From: Eubacteriales bacterium
Lineage (GTDB): Bacteria > Bacillota > Clostridia > Oscillospirales > Oscillospiraceae
Length of the DNA stretch: 47,802 nt
Assembly: GCA_030529725.1 (NCBI GenBank)
Contig: JAUMWI010000007.1
Location: forward strand, 1 to 47,802
Direction: 5' to 3'
Positions 26,388 through 34,013 of this stretch are shown one piece after another. Under the pieces are notes generated by a model. It did no database searches and was not told the origin of the DNA. It saw only the letters and a program-made list of their open reading frames with translations. Made by a program: the position numbers and the translations under genes. Position 1 is the first letter of the stretch. The number at the start of each line of letters is the position of its first letter.

Positions 26388-27419
26388 ATGATTCGATTTG
26401 ATTCTGATTACATTGAAGGCTGCCATCCCAAAATTCTGGAGGCACTTGCAAAGACCAATATGGAGCAGACACCGGGCTATGGTAAGGACAAACATTGTGC
26501 GCACGCCCGGGAACTGATCCGCGAGGCATGTAATGCACCGGATGCTGACATTCACTTTCTTGTGGGCGGAACACAGACCAACACCACGGTGATCGCCGCC
26601 ATCCTGCGCCCGTGGGAGGGCGTGATCGCCGCTGACACCGGCCACATCAACTGTCATGAAACCGGCGCCATCGAGTCCACCGGACACAAGGTGCTTCCGC
26701 TTCCCCATGCCAATGGCAAGCTGACGGCGGAGCAGATCGAGAAGTGTGTATATGCGCTGCGCCATGACGGGAACTATGAGCATATCGTGCAGCCCGGTAT
26801 GGTGTATATCTCCCAGCCCACGGAGTACGGTACCATGTACTCCAAGACGGAGCTGCAGGCTATTTCCGAAGTCTGCCGCGCAGCGGGGCTGCCGCTGTTT
26901 CTCGACGGTGCCCGCCTGGGCTACGGCCTTGCCGCCGATGGAACGCTGTCACTGCCGGATTATGCCGAACTCTGCGATGTGTTTTATATCGGCGGCACCA
27001 AGGTCGGCTTCCTGTTCGGTGAGGCAGTCGTCATCACGAACGATGCGCTGAAGAAGGACTTCCGCAATATGATTAAGCAGCGCGGCGGTATGCTGGCAAA
27101 GGGACGCCTGCTTGGTATTCAGTACGAGGTCATGTTTGAGAACGGTCTATATCTGGAGGTATCCCGCAATGCCGTTGCCCAGGCACGAAAGATCCGCGCG
27201 GCGCTGTTGGAGATGGGAATTCCGCTGGCCTATGATTCTCCCACCAATCAGCTCTTCCCGATCCTGACCCGCGCACAGTATGCGGAGCTGGGAAAAACTT
27301 TTGAGCTCGGCGCGTGGGACATTAGCGGCGGTGAGGCGGATATCTTCCGCATCTGCACCAGCTGGGCGACCACGGAGGCAAATGCCGATGCCCTGATTGC
27401 GGCTATTCGCACCCTTTAA
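26388..27419 (+). CDS. ltaE: Threonine aldolase family (low-specificity, PLP) enzyme
   Basis: 343 residues of the beta-eliminating lyase/threonine aldolase fold type I group, which splits threonine or allo-threonine to glycine and acetaldehyde. Features are MIRFDSDYIEGCHPKILEAL, TPGYGKDKHCAHARELI, FLVGGTQTNTTVIAAIL, HINCHETGAIESTGHK, FLDGARLGYGL and the PLP lysine in FYIGGTKVGFLFGEA (about Lys205). AAGGAATAAGGA precedes the ATG. It follows aroQ by 47 bases with no terminator seen, so read-through is possible, though its role is not aromatic synthesis. With tdh-kbl it gives this strain two routes between threonine and glycine. Confidence 0.88.
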   Translation: MIRFDSDYIEGCHPKILEALAKTNMEQTPGYGKDKHCAHARELIREACNAPDADIHFLVGGTQTNTTVIAAILRPWEGVIAADTGHINCHETGAIESTGHKVLPLPHANGKLTAEQIEKCVYALRHDGNYEHIVQPGMVYISQPTEYGTMYSKTELQAISEVCRAAGLPLFLDGARLGYGLAADGTLSLPDYAELCDVFYIGGTKVGFLFGEAVVITNDALKKDFRNMIKQRGGMLAKGRLLGIQYEVMFENGLYLEVSRNAVAQARKIRAALLEMGIPLAYDSPTNQLFPILTRAQYAELGKTFELGAWDISGGEADIFRICTSWATTEANADALIAAIRTL

Positions 27420-27673
27420 GCGTTGGGAATGGAAGCACCTGCTTCGAGGTCAAACCTTCTGATGGTTTTTCCGGAGCATACGGCAGAGGCGATGATATTA
27501 AAGCCGGAATGACCATTTTTTCCAGCCGTTCCGGTAGATCGATATATTTGCAGCAACTGTGGATTTTCTGAAGAATGGATAAGAGCTGAAGAGATCCAGA
27601 AGGCAGGGACGTCTAAACACGCTTCTTGCGAATTGAATAATGCAGAATAACAGACTACAATTTGTAGGAGCAG

Positions 27674-27704
27674 GAGAGGTCAAAATTGACCTCTCTTTGC
27701 TTTT
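27674..27704 (+). terminator. Terminator-like hairpin downstream of ltaE
   Basis: Two perfect 10-base arms are separated by AA, followed by TTTGCTTTT. It lies 255 bases past ltaE and could end that transcript. Its T-run overlaps the stop codon of the small minus-strand frame at 27703, so only one of the two readings may be functional. Confidence 0.6.
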
Positions 27705-27870
27705 ACGGAAAAATCAGAAAAGGTCCCTTGGAATAATGCAAGGCCTCATCCAAATGAAACATTTTACCGGTGGCAGAGCCATAGATTATAAAGACGATAT
27801 CGGCGATGCCCAGCAGGAGCATGGCGAAGAGAATATCCTGACAGGGGTCGTTTTCGAGCAGTTTATACAT
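27703..27870 (-). CDS. Possible small membrane protein or gene remnant
   Basis: A 55-residue frame starting MYKLLENDPCQDILFAMLLL, with one strongly hydrophobic segment (residues 13-30) and a C-terminus of FLIFP. Codon choice looks coding, but no ribosome site precedes the ATG at 27870, so it may be a decayed piece of a larger membrane protein. Not recognised. Confidence 0.35.
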   Translation of the reverse strand: MYKLLENDPCQDILFAMLLLGIADIVFIIYGSATGKMFHLDEALHYSKGPFLIFP

Positions 27871-28082
27871 GTTTTTCTAAAGCAGATACGAAACGGGAGA
27901 AAGTGTCACAGGTTTGTCACACAGGGTGTGCTAAACCATCATAAACTTACAAGCGGCGGAGTGCGCTCTTTTCCCGTTCGTGTTTCCGTTGGGGCTTGAC
28001 CCGGGTGGACGCACCCAAACCTCTGCACAACAGGCAGCACCTGAGAAGATAAAAGGAAATTATTTGTGAAAGGAAAAATGTG

Positions 28083-31000
28083 ATGAAAAAGAAATTTGTT
28101 AGCATCCTGCTGGCGATGGCCATGTGTCTGTCACTGCTGCCGACGATGGCGTGGGCGAAAAGCTACAGGACTTACTACGTCGATGACACCAAAGGCAGCG
28201 ATAGCGAAAGGGGGGAGCTCAAACTCGAAGAATATGGCGACCATGATCATCCCTTTAAGACGATTGCCAAAGCACTCGAAGAAGCAGGAGTTGGCGATAT
28301 CATAGTGCTTCTGTCTGATATCGAGTGCGGCAGATTGGAGACCGGCGACAAGAGCCTGACCATTAAGCCGGAAGACAAAAATGTCACGCTCACGCTTACC
28401 GGTCCGATGATGCTCGGCAAGAAGGACGGTGAAGAGACGTTTACGCTCTCTGGCGGCGATAAAGGCGAGACGCTGACCATTAAACCGGAGCTGACAGAGG
28501 ACGTGAATGACTTCCGCCCCATCGCCATCCGTCAGGGCAACACGCTCAACCTCGAAGACGGCGTGATTCTGACCGGCAGCCGCTTTAACGGTACGGGCGG
28601 CGGCATGATCAACGTGGCAACAAATGCGACGCTCAACATGGAGGGCGGCACGATCTCTGATTGCCAGATCACTTCCATCGATTACGACGCGACAAATAGC
28701 CAGCTCGGACGCGGCGGTGCGATCTATGTTGCCAAGGGCGGTACGTTCAATATGACCGGCGGCGCAATCGAGAATTGCTCGGCAAGCGTTGCAGGTGGCG
28801 CGGTATATGTCGTTGGCAATATGGAAATGTCCGGCGGCAAGATCACCGGCTGCTCCGTCAGCGGTCTGACCGATAGTGACAAAGTCAAGGCAAAGGGCGG
28901 CGCGGTGTATCTGTACGGCGAAAGCAGCTTCACCATGACCGGCGGAGAGATTTCCGGCAACGCGCTCGGCAATGTCGCGGATATGCGCGGCGCGGGTGTC
29001 TATGTCGCTTCCGGCGCGAATGTCACGCTCGGCGGCACGGCGAAGATTACCGACAACACCGACGGCAAAAATAATGACAGCAACCTCTTTCTCTATGACG
29101 GCGTGACGGTTACCCTCAGCACTGACACCGCACCCGCGGAGGGTATGAAGGTCGGCGTGACGATGGCGACTGCCGGCGCGTTCACCACCACCAGTGCAAC
29201 GCAAGACCATGTGAAGTACTTCTTCTCGGACGACCTCAACTATCATGTTGTGCATGAAAGCAATGCGCTGAAGCTCGTCAGCGGCTCCAACTGGAGTCTG
29301 CTCAAGGCGGCACTGTCTGCGGAAACCCCAACATCGGTTGCCGGCGTGTTCCGCGTGAATAACACGAGCCCGCTTGATATTACACTGTTGTCCGACATCA
29401 CCGCGGGCATAGGCGACACGACGCTGACCGTCCCCACGAACAAGACCGTCACCCTCAGATTAGAGGACCACACGATCAACCGCAATCTGTCTGAGACGGT
29501 CGAAAACGGCGGCGTCATCACGGTCAGTTCCGGCGCAACACTTGGAGTGCTCGGAACCGGCACGATCACCGGCGGCAATACGACCGGCGACGGCGGCGGC
29601 ATCTGCAACAACGGTACGCTTACCTTTTACGGAGGCACAATCACCGGCAACAAAGCTGCCAACGGCGGCGGTATCTACAACAACGGCGGCACGGTTACGT
29701 TAGGACTCTATGCTCTTACCACGCTCAGCAATAACACCGCGACCATTGACGGCGGCGGTATCCACAGCAACGGTGGCACCTTAAATTTGTTCTCCGCCAC
29801 AATCGATGGCAACACGGCAGCCGGCAAGGGCGGCGGTATCTACACAACAAACTATGTAGATTTCAGAAGCACTACCACCATTAAGAACTGTCAGGCAAAA
29901 TTCGGCGGTGCCGCATATGTGGCGGCGAACGGTCGGTTTGAGACCAACGGCGGAAAGATTCAGGATTGCAGTGCCATCGGTGATGACGCGTGCGGCGGCG
30001 GTGTGTATGTCGAACACGGCGGAACAGCTACCTTTGGAAACAGCGCCTCGGTCAGCGGCTGCACAGCGGCAAAGGACGGCGGCGGTATCTACAGCAAGGG
30101 CGCCATTGGTCTGGAAACCGCAACGATCAACAGCAACACGGCAACCGGCGGTAACGGCGGCGGCATCTACCTCGCCGGCGGCAACAACGATGCCGACAAG
30201 GGCAGCATTTTCCTTGGAAAAGACGCAAAGGTTACGGAAAATACGAAAAATAAGGCAGCAAACAATCTCTATCTGTGCGACAATCTATTGCTCGCCAAGT
30301 TCGGCACCGGCGAGGATGTTCAGGCGCCTACGAGCAAAATGAGCATCGGCGTGACGACGGAGACCGCGCCGACGTCGGGCAATCCCGTGAAGCTCACCGA
30401 AAACGACACGAGCACGGGGACGTACAAGACTTATCTCGTTGCAGATGACAGCACAAAATATGAGATTGTTGTCACGAATAACCATCTGGTGCTTCAGGTG
30501 AAGGCTGTGCCCAAGCCGGCCCATTCCTCCGGCGGCGGCAGTTCTGTCGCCGTCCCTGTTGAGGGCAGCAAGGATACCGTCAAGGTCAACGCCACGGTCA
30601 GCGGCAGCAACGCCACCATCAAAAATGTGACAAGCGAGGAGATCACCAAGGCTGGCACCGGCGCGGAGGTTACTATTGACTTAAGCGGCCTTTCCAAGTC
30701 CGTTACCGGTGTGACGATCCCCAAGACTACGCTGGAGAATGTCGCTTCTTCCGAGGCCGCCGGTCTTGAAGTGAAGCTTCCGAACGGCACCACCGCCGTG
30801 TTCGACAAGACCACGGTCGCCGCGATTGCCGAGCAGGCTGAGGGCAGCAACATTCAGCTCGTGGTCGATAAGGACTCCAATGCTGAAAAGTCGTTGACGA
30901 ACGCGCAGAAGGAAGCAATCAAGGAGCTCTATAACCCCATTGTCCTCGATGCCTACTTTGTCTCGAACGGCAAGCGCATTTCCGACTTCAAGGGCGGCAA

Positions 31001-31721
31001 GGCCGAGCTAACGGCTGAGTATCCCACGATGAAACCCATCCGCGTGTGGTATGTTGCCGACAACGGCACCAAGGAACTTGTGCCATCTTCTTTCAACGGC
31101 AAGACCGCGACCTTTACCGTCACACACTTCTCTCATTACGTCATCGAACAGCTTGACGGCAGCAGCTATGCTTCCTGCCCACAGGATGCGGCTTGCCCGA
31201 TTGCCAAGTTCACCGATGCAAGCACGACGGCATGGTATCATGACGGTGTCCACTACTGCGTGGACAGCGGCATGATGAACGGCATAGGCAACGATATGTT
31301 TGCCCCCGGCGCAACGCTGACGCGCGGCATGGTCGTGACCATGCTCGCCCGCCTGAGCGGTGTCGATACGACCACCAACGCGGTGTGGTTTGTGCCCGGT
31401 ACGGAATGGGCAGTTAAAAGCGGAATCTCCGACGGCACGAATATGACTGCCGACATCACGCGCGAGCAGCTCGCAACGATGCTCTACCGCTATGCGCAGC
31501 TCAAGAACATCGACACGAACAAGTTCACGGAGAATACCAGCACACTGTCCTGCACCGATGTGTTTACCATCAGCGACTGGGCCGGTGCCGGAATGCACTT
31601 TTGCATTGCCGCCGGTGTTGTGAACGGAGACAACGGAATGCTCTATCCGACGCATACGGCCACCCGCGTCGAGGCTGCGGCGATGTTCCAGCGTTTCTGT
31701 GAGAAGGTTATTGCAAAGTAA
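28083..31721 (+). CDS. Exported surface protein: beta-helix repeats plus three C-terminal SLH domains
   Basis: 1212 residues. The signal peptide is KKKFVSILLAMAMCLSLLPT ending at AWA. Residues 60-390 and 400-740 are rich in GGxI/GGGI and NxTxxxGGG repeats (GGGMINVATNATLNMEGGTI, GGGICNNGTLTFYGGTI), the pattern of right-handed parallel beta-helix (Pmp/adhesin-like) domains. A Ser/Gly linker near 815 leads to a domain with VTHFSHYVI, then three SLH domains (FTDAS...WYHDGVHYCVDSGMMNG; WFVPGTEWAVKSGISDG; WAGAGMHFCIAAGVVNGDNG) that bind cell-wall polymer. Likely an S-layer-associated adhesin or glycan-binding protein. ATG at 28083 is preferred (AAAGGA eight bases before); a GTG lies one codon earlier. 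Confidence 0.88.
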   Translation: MKKKFVSILLAMAMCLSLLPTMAWAKSYRTYYVDDTKGSDSERGELKLEEYGDHDHPFKTIAKALEEAGVGDIIVLLSDIECGRLETGDKSLTIKPEDKNVTLTLTGPMMLGKKDGEETFTLSGGDKGETLTIKPELTEDVNDFRPIAIRQGNTLNLEDGVILTGSRFNGTGGGMINVATNATLNMEGGTISDCQITSIDYDATNSQLGRGGAIYVAKGGTFNMTGGAIENCSASVAGGAVYVVGNMEMSGGKITGCSVSGLTDSDKVKAKGGAVYLYGESSFTMTGGEISGNALGNVADMRGAGVYVASGANVTLGGTAKITDNTDGKNNDSNLFLYDGVTVTLSTDTAPAEGMKVGVTMATAGAFTTTSATQDHVKYFFSDDLNYHVVHESNALKLVSGSNWSLLKAALSAETPTSVAGVFRVNNTSPLDITLLSDITAGIGDTTLTVPTNKTVTLRLEDHTINRNLSETVENGGVITVSSGATLGVLGTGTITGGNTTGDGGGICNNGTLTFYGGTITGNKAANGGGIYNNGGTVTLGLYALTTLSNNTATIDGGGIHSNGGTLNLFSATIDGNTAAGKGGGIYTTNYVDFRSTTTIKNCQAKFGGAAYVAANGRFETNGGKIQDCSAIGDDACGGGVYVEHGGTATFGNSASVSGCTAAKDGGGIYSKGAIGLETATINSNTATGGNGGGIYLAGGNNDADKGSIFLGKDAKVTENTKNKAANNLYLCDNLLLAKFGTGEDVQAPTSKMSIGVTTETAPTSGNPVKLTENDTSTGTYKTYLVADDSTKYEIVVTNNHLVLQVKAVPKPAHSSGGGSSVAVPVEGSKDTVKVNATVSGSNATIKNVTSEEITKAGTGAEVTIDLSGLSKSVTGVTIPKTTLENVASSEAAGLEVKLPNGTTAVFDKTTVAAIAEQAEGSNIQLVVDKDSNAEKSLTNAQKEAIKELYNPIVLDAYFVSNGKRISDFKGGKAELTAEYPTMKPIRVWYVADNGTKELVPSSFNGKTATFTVTHFSHYVIEQLDGSSYASCPQDAACPIAKFTDASTTAWYHDGVHYCVDSGMMNGIGNDMFAPGATLTRGMVVTMLARLSGVDTTTNAVWFVPGTEWAVKSGISDGTNMTADITREQLATMLYRYAQLKNIDTNKFTENTSTLSCTDVFTISDWAGAGMHFCIAAGVVNGDNGMLYPTHTATRVEAAAMFQRFCEKVIAK

Positions 31722-31827
31722 AAATTCCATAGAAATACAATATAGCAGCAGTATAAAAAGCTTCCGCCGCTAAATTGATATGTTTCATAAAGCTGTATCG
31801 CTGAACTTTTGCGACAGCACTGTTCTG

Positions 31828-31893
31828 GAGCTTTTATTTCAGACCGGCTCTGCCGGCGGCCGGATGGTCAAGAAGATGACACTCGCACGATGC
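31828..31893 (+). pseudogene. Remnant of an alpha/beta-type SASP gene (C-terminal end)
   Basis: In the plus frame this reads LELLFQTGSAGGRMVKKM, matching DLTSREAGSVGGQMVKKM of the intact spore-protein gene at 40375. At base level, CCGGCTCTGCCGGCGGCC at 31853 matches CCGGCTCTGTCGGCGGCC at 40515 with one change, and ATGGTCAAGAAGATGA follows in both. The N-terminal half and the final helix are missing, so it is a degenerate copy. A 63-residue frame (31780-31971) runs through it but is not family-like outside this core. Confidence 0.55.
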
Positions 31894-32111
31894 ATGAGCT
31901 TTGAGCGAGCGGACAGAACGGCGATGGGGCATGAAGTGGAGGTAAGATACAAAGCGACCATTGCCATTTGACGGCTTATTATGAAAGGGCACGTTGCAAA
32001 GTCACGACCTAAAAAACGAGAACATCAGTTGGCCCGGAAAGGCTGGCTGATGTCCCTGTTTGTGGTAAAATCAGGTTGTGAAGAATAACATCACCAAGAA
32101 CCGGTGTATGA

Positions 32112-32231
32112 TCTGCCGATGTGACTGCTCCCGGTTTTTATGCGCCCGGACTTGTGGGCGTACATGTTGGTGGCGGGAAATATGTTCGTGCGGAAAGCGA
32201 ACATAATGGTATTGTATTTATTCGATCCTGA
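32112..32231 (+). pseudogene. Remnant of an NlpC/P60-like cell-wall hydrolase C-terminus
   Basis: A 39-codon frame without a proper start reads SADVTAPGFYAPGLVGVHVG, then GGKYVRAESEHNGIVFIRS, and stops. The PG...GLVGVHVGGGKYVRAE pattern resembles the His-containing strand (GHVGxYxGxG) of NlpC/P60 or related amidase domains. The catalytic Cys part is not found upstream. It is probably the end of a deleted gene. Confidence 0.4.
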
Positions 32232-32326
32232 CTGCGCCTACCCTTGGACACAGCGTTGGTCTCTGCCGTGTCATGTGTCTATCTTTATCTTACAACTTCA
32301 CATAGCGGGTGGATATTAATTGCCTG

Positions 32327-32367
32327 ATAAAAAAGCAGAACCGGATGCGTCACCCATCCGGTTCTGC
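32327..32367 (-). terminator. Rho-independent terminator of the DUF5692 gene
   Basis: A perfect 13-bp stem, GCAGAACCGGATG (32335-32347) with its complement (32355-32367), is followed on the minus strand by TTTTTT. It begins 24 bases beyond the stop codon. Confidence 0.93.
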
Positions 32368-32391
32368 TGAAACGTCGTAATTATTCGTTTG

Positions 32392-33432
32392 TCAGGCTTC
32401 TTTTCTTGCCATAGCGAGTTGGAAATCCTTCGTATCGGAGAATATCTCGTTCGTGTAGGGATTCTTCTTTTGCTCAATAGAGCGTTTGATGATCCACGCA
32501 AGTGCAAGAGCGTTTACTGCAATAGAAATGATGGAAATGATACCTTGCATACGGGGATCAGCCATAACCGGCATGGAAGTTCCCATTGCTGCTGCGGCAC
32601 CGCCTTCTCCGTAGATCGAGGAAACGGTCGTGAAGATGCTGCTGTCCTGAAACAGCGGGAACACCTGCGCGAACATGCACCAGAGGGCAAGAGTATTGGC
32701 ACGATTCTGGATCCACCCGCCTTTGTTCCAGAGAAAGTTTGCGACTGTCGGTGCAAGCAGGAGTGCAAGCCCGCAATACCATGCGTGTGTAGGAAGATTC
32801 AGGTATGTATACTGGAAGTTCCAGATGTCATACGCGATGATATAGATCCAAATCATATCCGGCCAGAGCATATCCTTCTTGCCCTTGGAAGAGTAGACAC
32901 CCCACCATCCCGTCATGCAGGCGATATTGATGATACCGGCAATACCGTTCAGCAGGTTCCACCAACCGCCATAGAGCCAAACCCCTTCGGAGGAGAGCCA
33001 CCAACCGCCTGCCAGAGAACCGGCCCTAATAGCTGATTCGAAATCAGAAGCGACGGCAATCAGAATATTGAGTCCGACGATTACAAACGGGAAGCAGCGG
33101 AACCAATGTGCTTTTCCGAGCTTGCCCCATTCGTACTTGATGACCATGAAGCCAATACATCCGATAGTTGCCGCATAGAGTTTGGCATAATGAAACCAGC
33201 TGTTCATGTGAACATAAGTATCATTGCTAAGCGCCCATTCCGCACCGTTGGCTGCGCCAATATAGATTGCAATAAAGTAAGCGGTCAGTATCGCCGGAAT
33301 GACAAGGAAACAGGTGATACCGCCAATTTTCGTGCGGCGTGCAAACTCATTTGCGAGGATTAACCCCACAAACACCAAAAGCCATCCCAGCAATTGGTAA
33401 CCGGCAGTTTGTCCATAGATCTCAAAAAACAT
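32392..33432 (-). CDS. Polytopic membrane protein, DUF5692-like
   Basis: 346 residues with about nine hydrophobic segments, unusually rich in Trp and Tyr (GSLAGGWWLSSEGVWLYGGW, DMIWIYIIAYDIWNFQYTYL). I recognise it, from memory, as a member of the DUF5692 membrane family found in gut anaerobes; its function is not known. The ATG at 33432 has AAAGGAG nine bases upstream. The C-terminus is charged (IKRSIEQKKNPYTNEIFSDT) and likely cytosolic. A coding-like remnant lies 38 bases upstream on the same strand. It is transcribed divergently from the Fe-S flavoprotein gene. Confidence 0.75.
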   Translation of the reverse strand: MFFEIYGQTAGYQLLGWLLVFVGLILANEFARRTKIGGITCFLVIPAILTAYFIAIYIGAANGAEWALSNDTYVHMNSWFHYAKLYAATIGCIGFMVIKYEWGKLGKAHWFRCFPFVIVGLNILIAVASDFESAIRAGSLAGGWWLSSEGVWLYGGWWNLLNGIAGIINIACMTGWWGVYSSKGKKDMLWPDMIWIYIIAYDIWNFQYTYLNLPTHAWYCGLALLLAPTVANFLWNKGGWIQNRANTLALWCMFAQVFPLFQDSSIFTTVSSIYGEGGAAAAMGTSMPVMADPRMQGIISIISIAVNALALAWIIKRSIEQKKNPYTNEIFSDTKDFQLAMARKEA

Positions 33433-34013
33433 AGATGATTTCTCCTTTCTTGCAGATGCGGCGTTTTTATCTAGTGTATTTTGTAGGTATCGGCATTTCC
33501 GAGTTCAGGCACAACTGCGCTGTTATCGACGAGCTCGGTGATGTAGTCACGCCTTTGCAGTCGCTTACCATCTCTCGCAGATACATTCCTCAATGAATAT
33601 TTTACCATAACATATGGACATTTGCAAGAGCAGTTTTTTGAGTGTAAAGCCGTGGGTTGTAAGAAATAAATCGGTATTGATGATAAATCGGAAACGACTT
33701 CTTTTTCACCATTTTTACACACTACGATGATAAATTCTTTTCATAATGGGCAGGAAGCCATTGCCTTGTATTCCTTCCTATCAGTCTACAGCTCAACGAG
33801 CCGCCTTTTTTCAATTCACTATTCTGCCTGACGGTTACTGATTCTACGATTATTCTGCAAAAACAGAGGGAATTTTTTTGTGAAAAGTGTAGAATTCGGG
33901 GAATTTCTATTGCAGTTTCCGTTGGCATCTTATATCATATCCTTGTGTGATAATATTCGTGTATCATAACGATGTTTTAAGAAAGAAAAATGATCAGGAG
34001 GGATAATGGATCT
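33433..34013. other. Divergent AT-rich intergenic region
   Basis: About 580 bases between two divergent genes. Apart from a short coding-like fragment on the minus strand (33471-33572) it is AT-rich and looks non-coding. It must hold both promoters; candidate plus-strand boxes TTGCAG (33911-33916) and TATCAT (33934-33939) are 17 bases apart. A small dyad TGATA(9)TATCA lies at 33948-33966. Confidence 0.45.
33471..33572 (-). pseudogene. Unidentified C-terminal coding remnant upstream of the DUF5692 gene
   Basis: The minus strand reads DGKRLQRRDYITELVDNS and AVVPELGNADTYKIH before a TAG stop. Codon use (many third-position G or C) fits a real gene and contrasts with the AT-rich DNA just upstream. 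The frame continues 5' but loses coding character, and no start with a ribosome site is visible. It may be the tail of a deleted gene that preceded the DUF5692 gene. The family is not recognised. Confidence 0.35.

Larger units (their letters stand above)
27420..28082. other. Intergenic region with a strong hairpin and one doubtful small frame
   Basis: This 660-base stretch holds no convincing gene on the plus strand. An inverted repeat GAGAGGTCAA/TTGACCTCTC (27674-27695) followed by TTTGCTTTT looks like a plus-strand terminator. The remainder is of mixed composition and includes one possible 55-residue minus frame (27703-27870). AAAGGA before 28083 is the ribosome site of the next gene. Bases 27420-27660 show nothing I can name. 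Confidence 0.5.
31722..32326. other. Gene-poor region with decayed coding fragments
   Basis: No intact gene is visible between the SLH gene and the terminator of the DUF5692 gene. Two short stretches resemble the C-termini of known families (a SASP near 31830 and an NlpC/P60-like domain near 32112; see separate entries). An imperfect hairpin CATCAGTTGGCC/GGCTGGCTGATG lies near 32022-32051. The rest shows nothing recognisable. Confidence 0.55.

Noticed and set aside
28131..29255. A 374-codon minus-strand frame
   Set aside because: Mirror of the repeat-rich SLH protein; composition follows the repeats.
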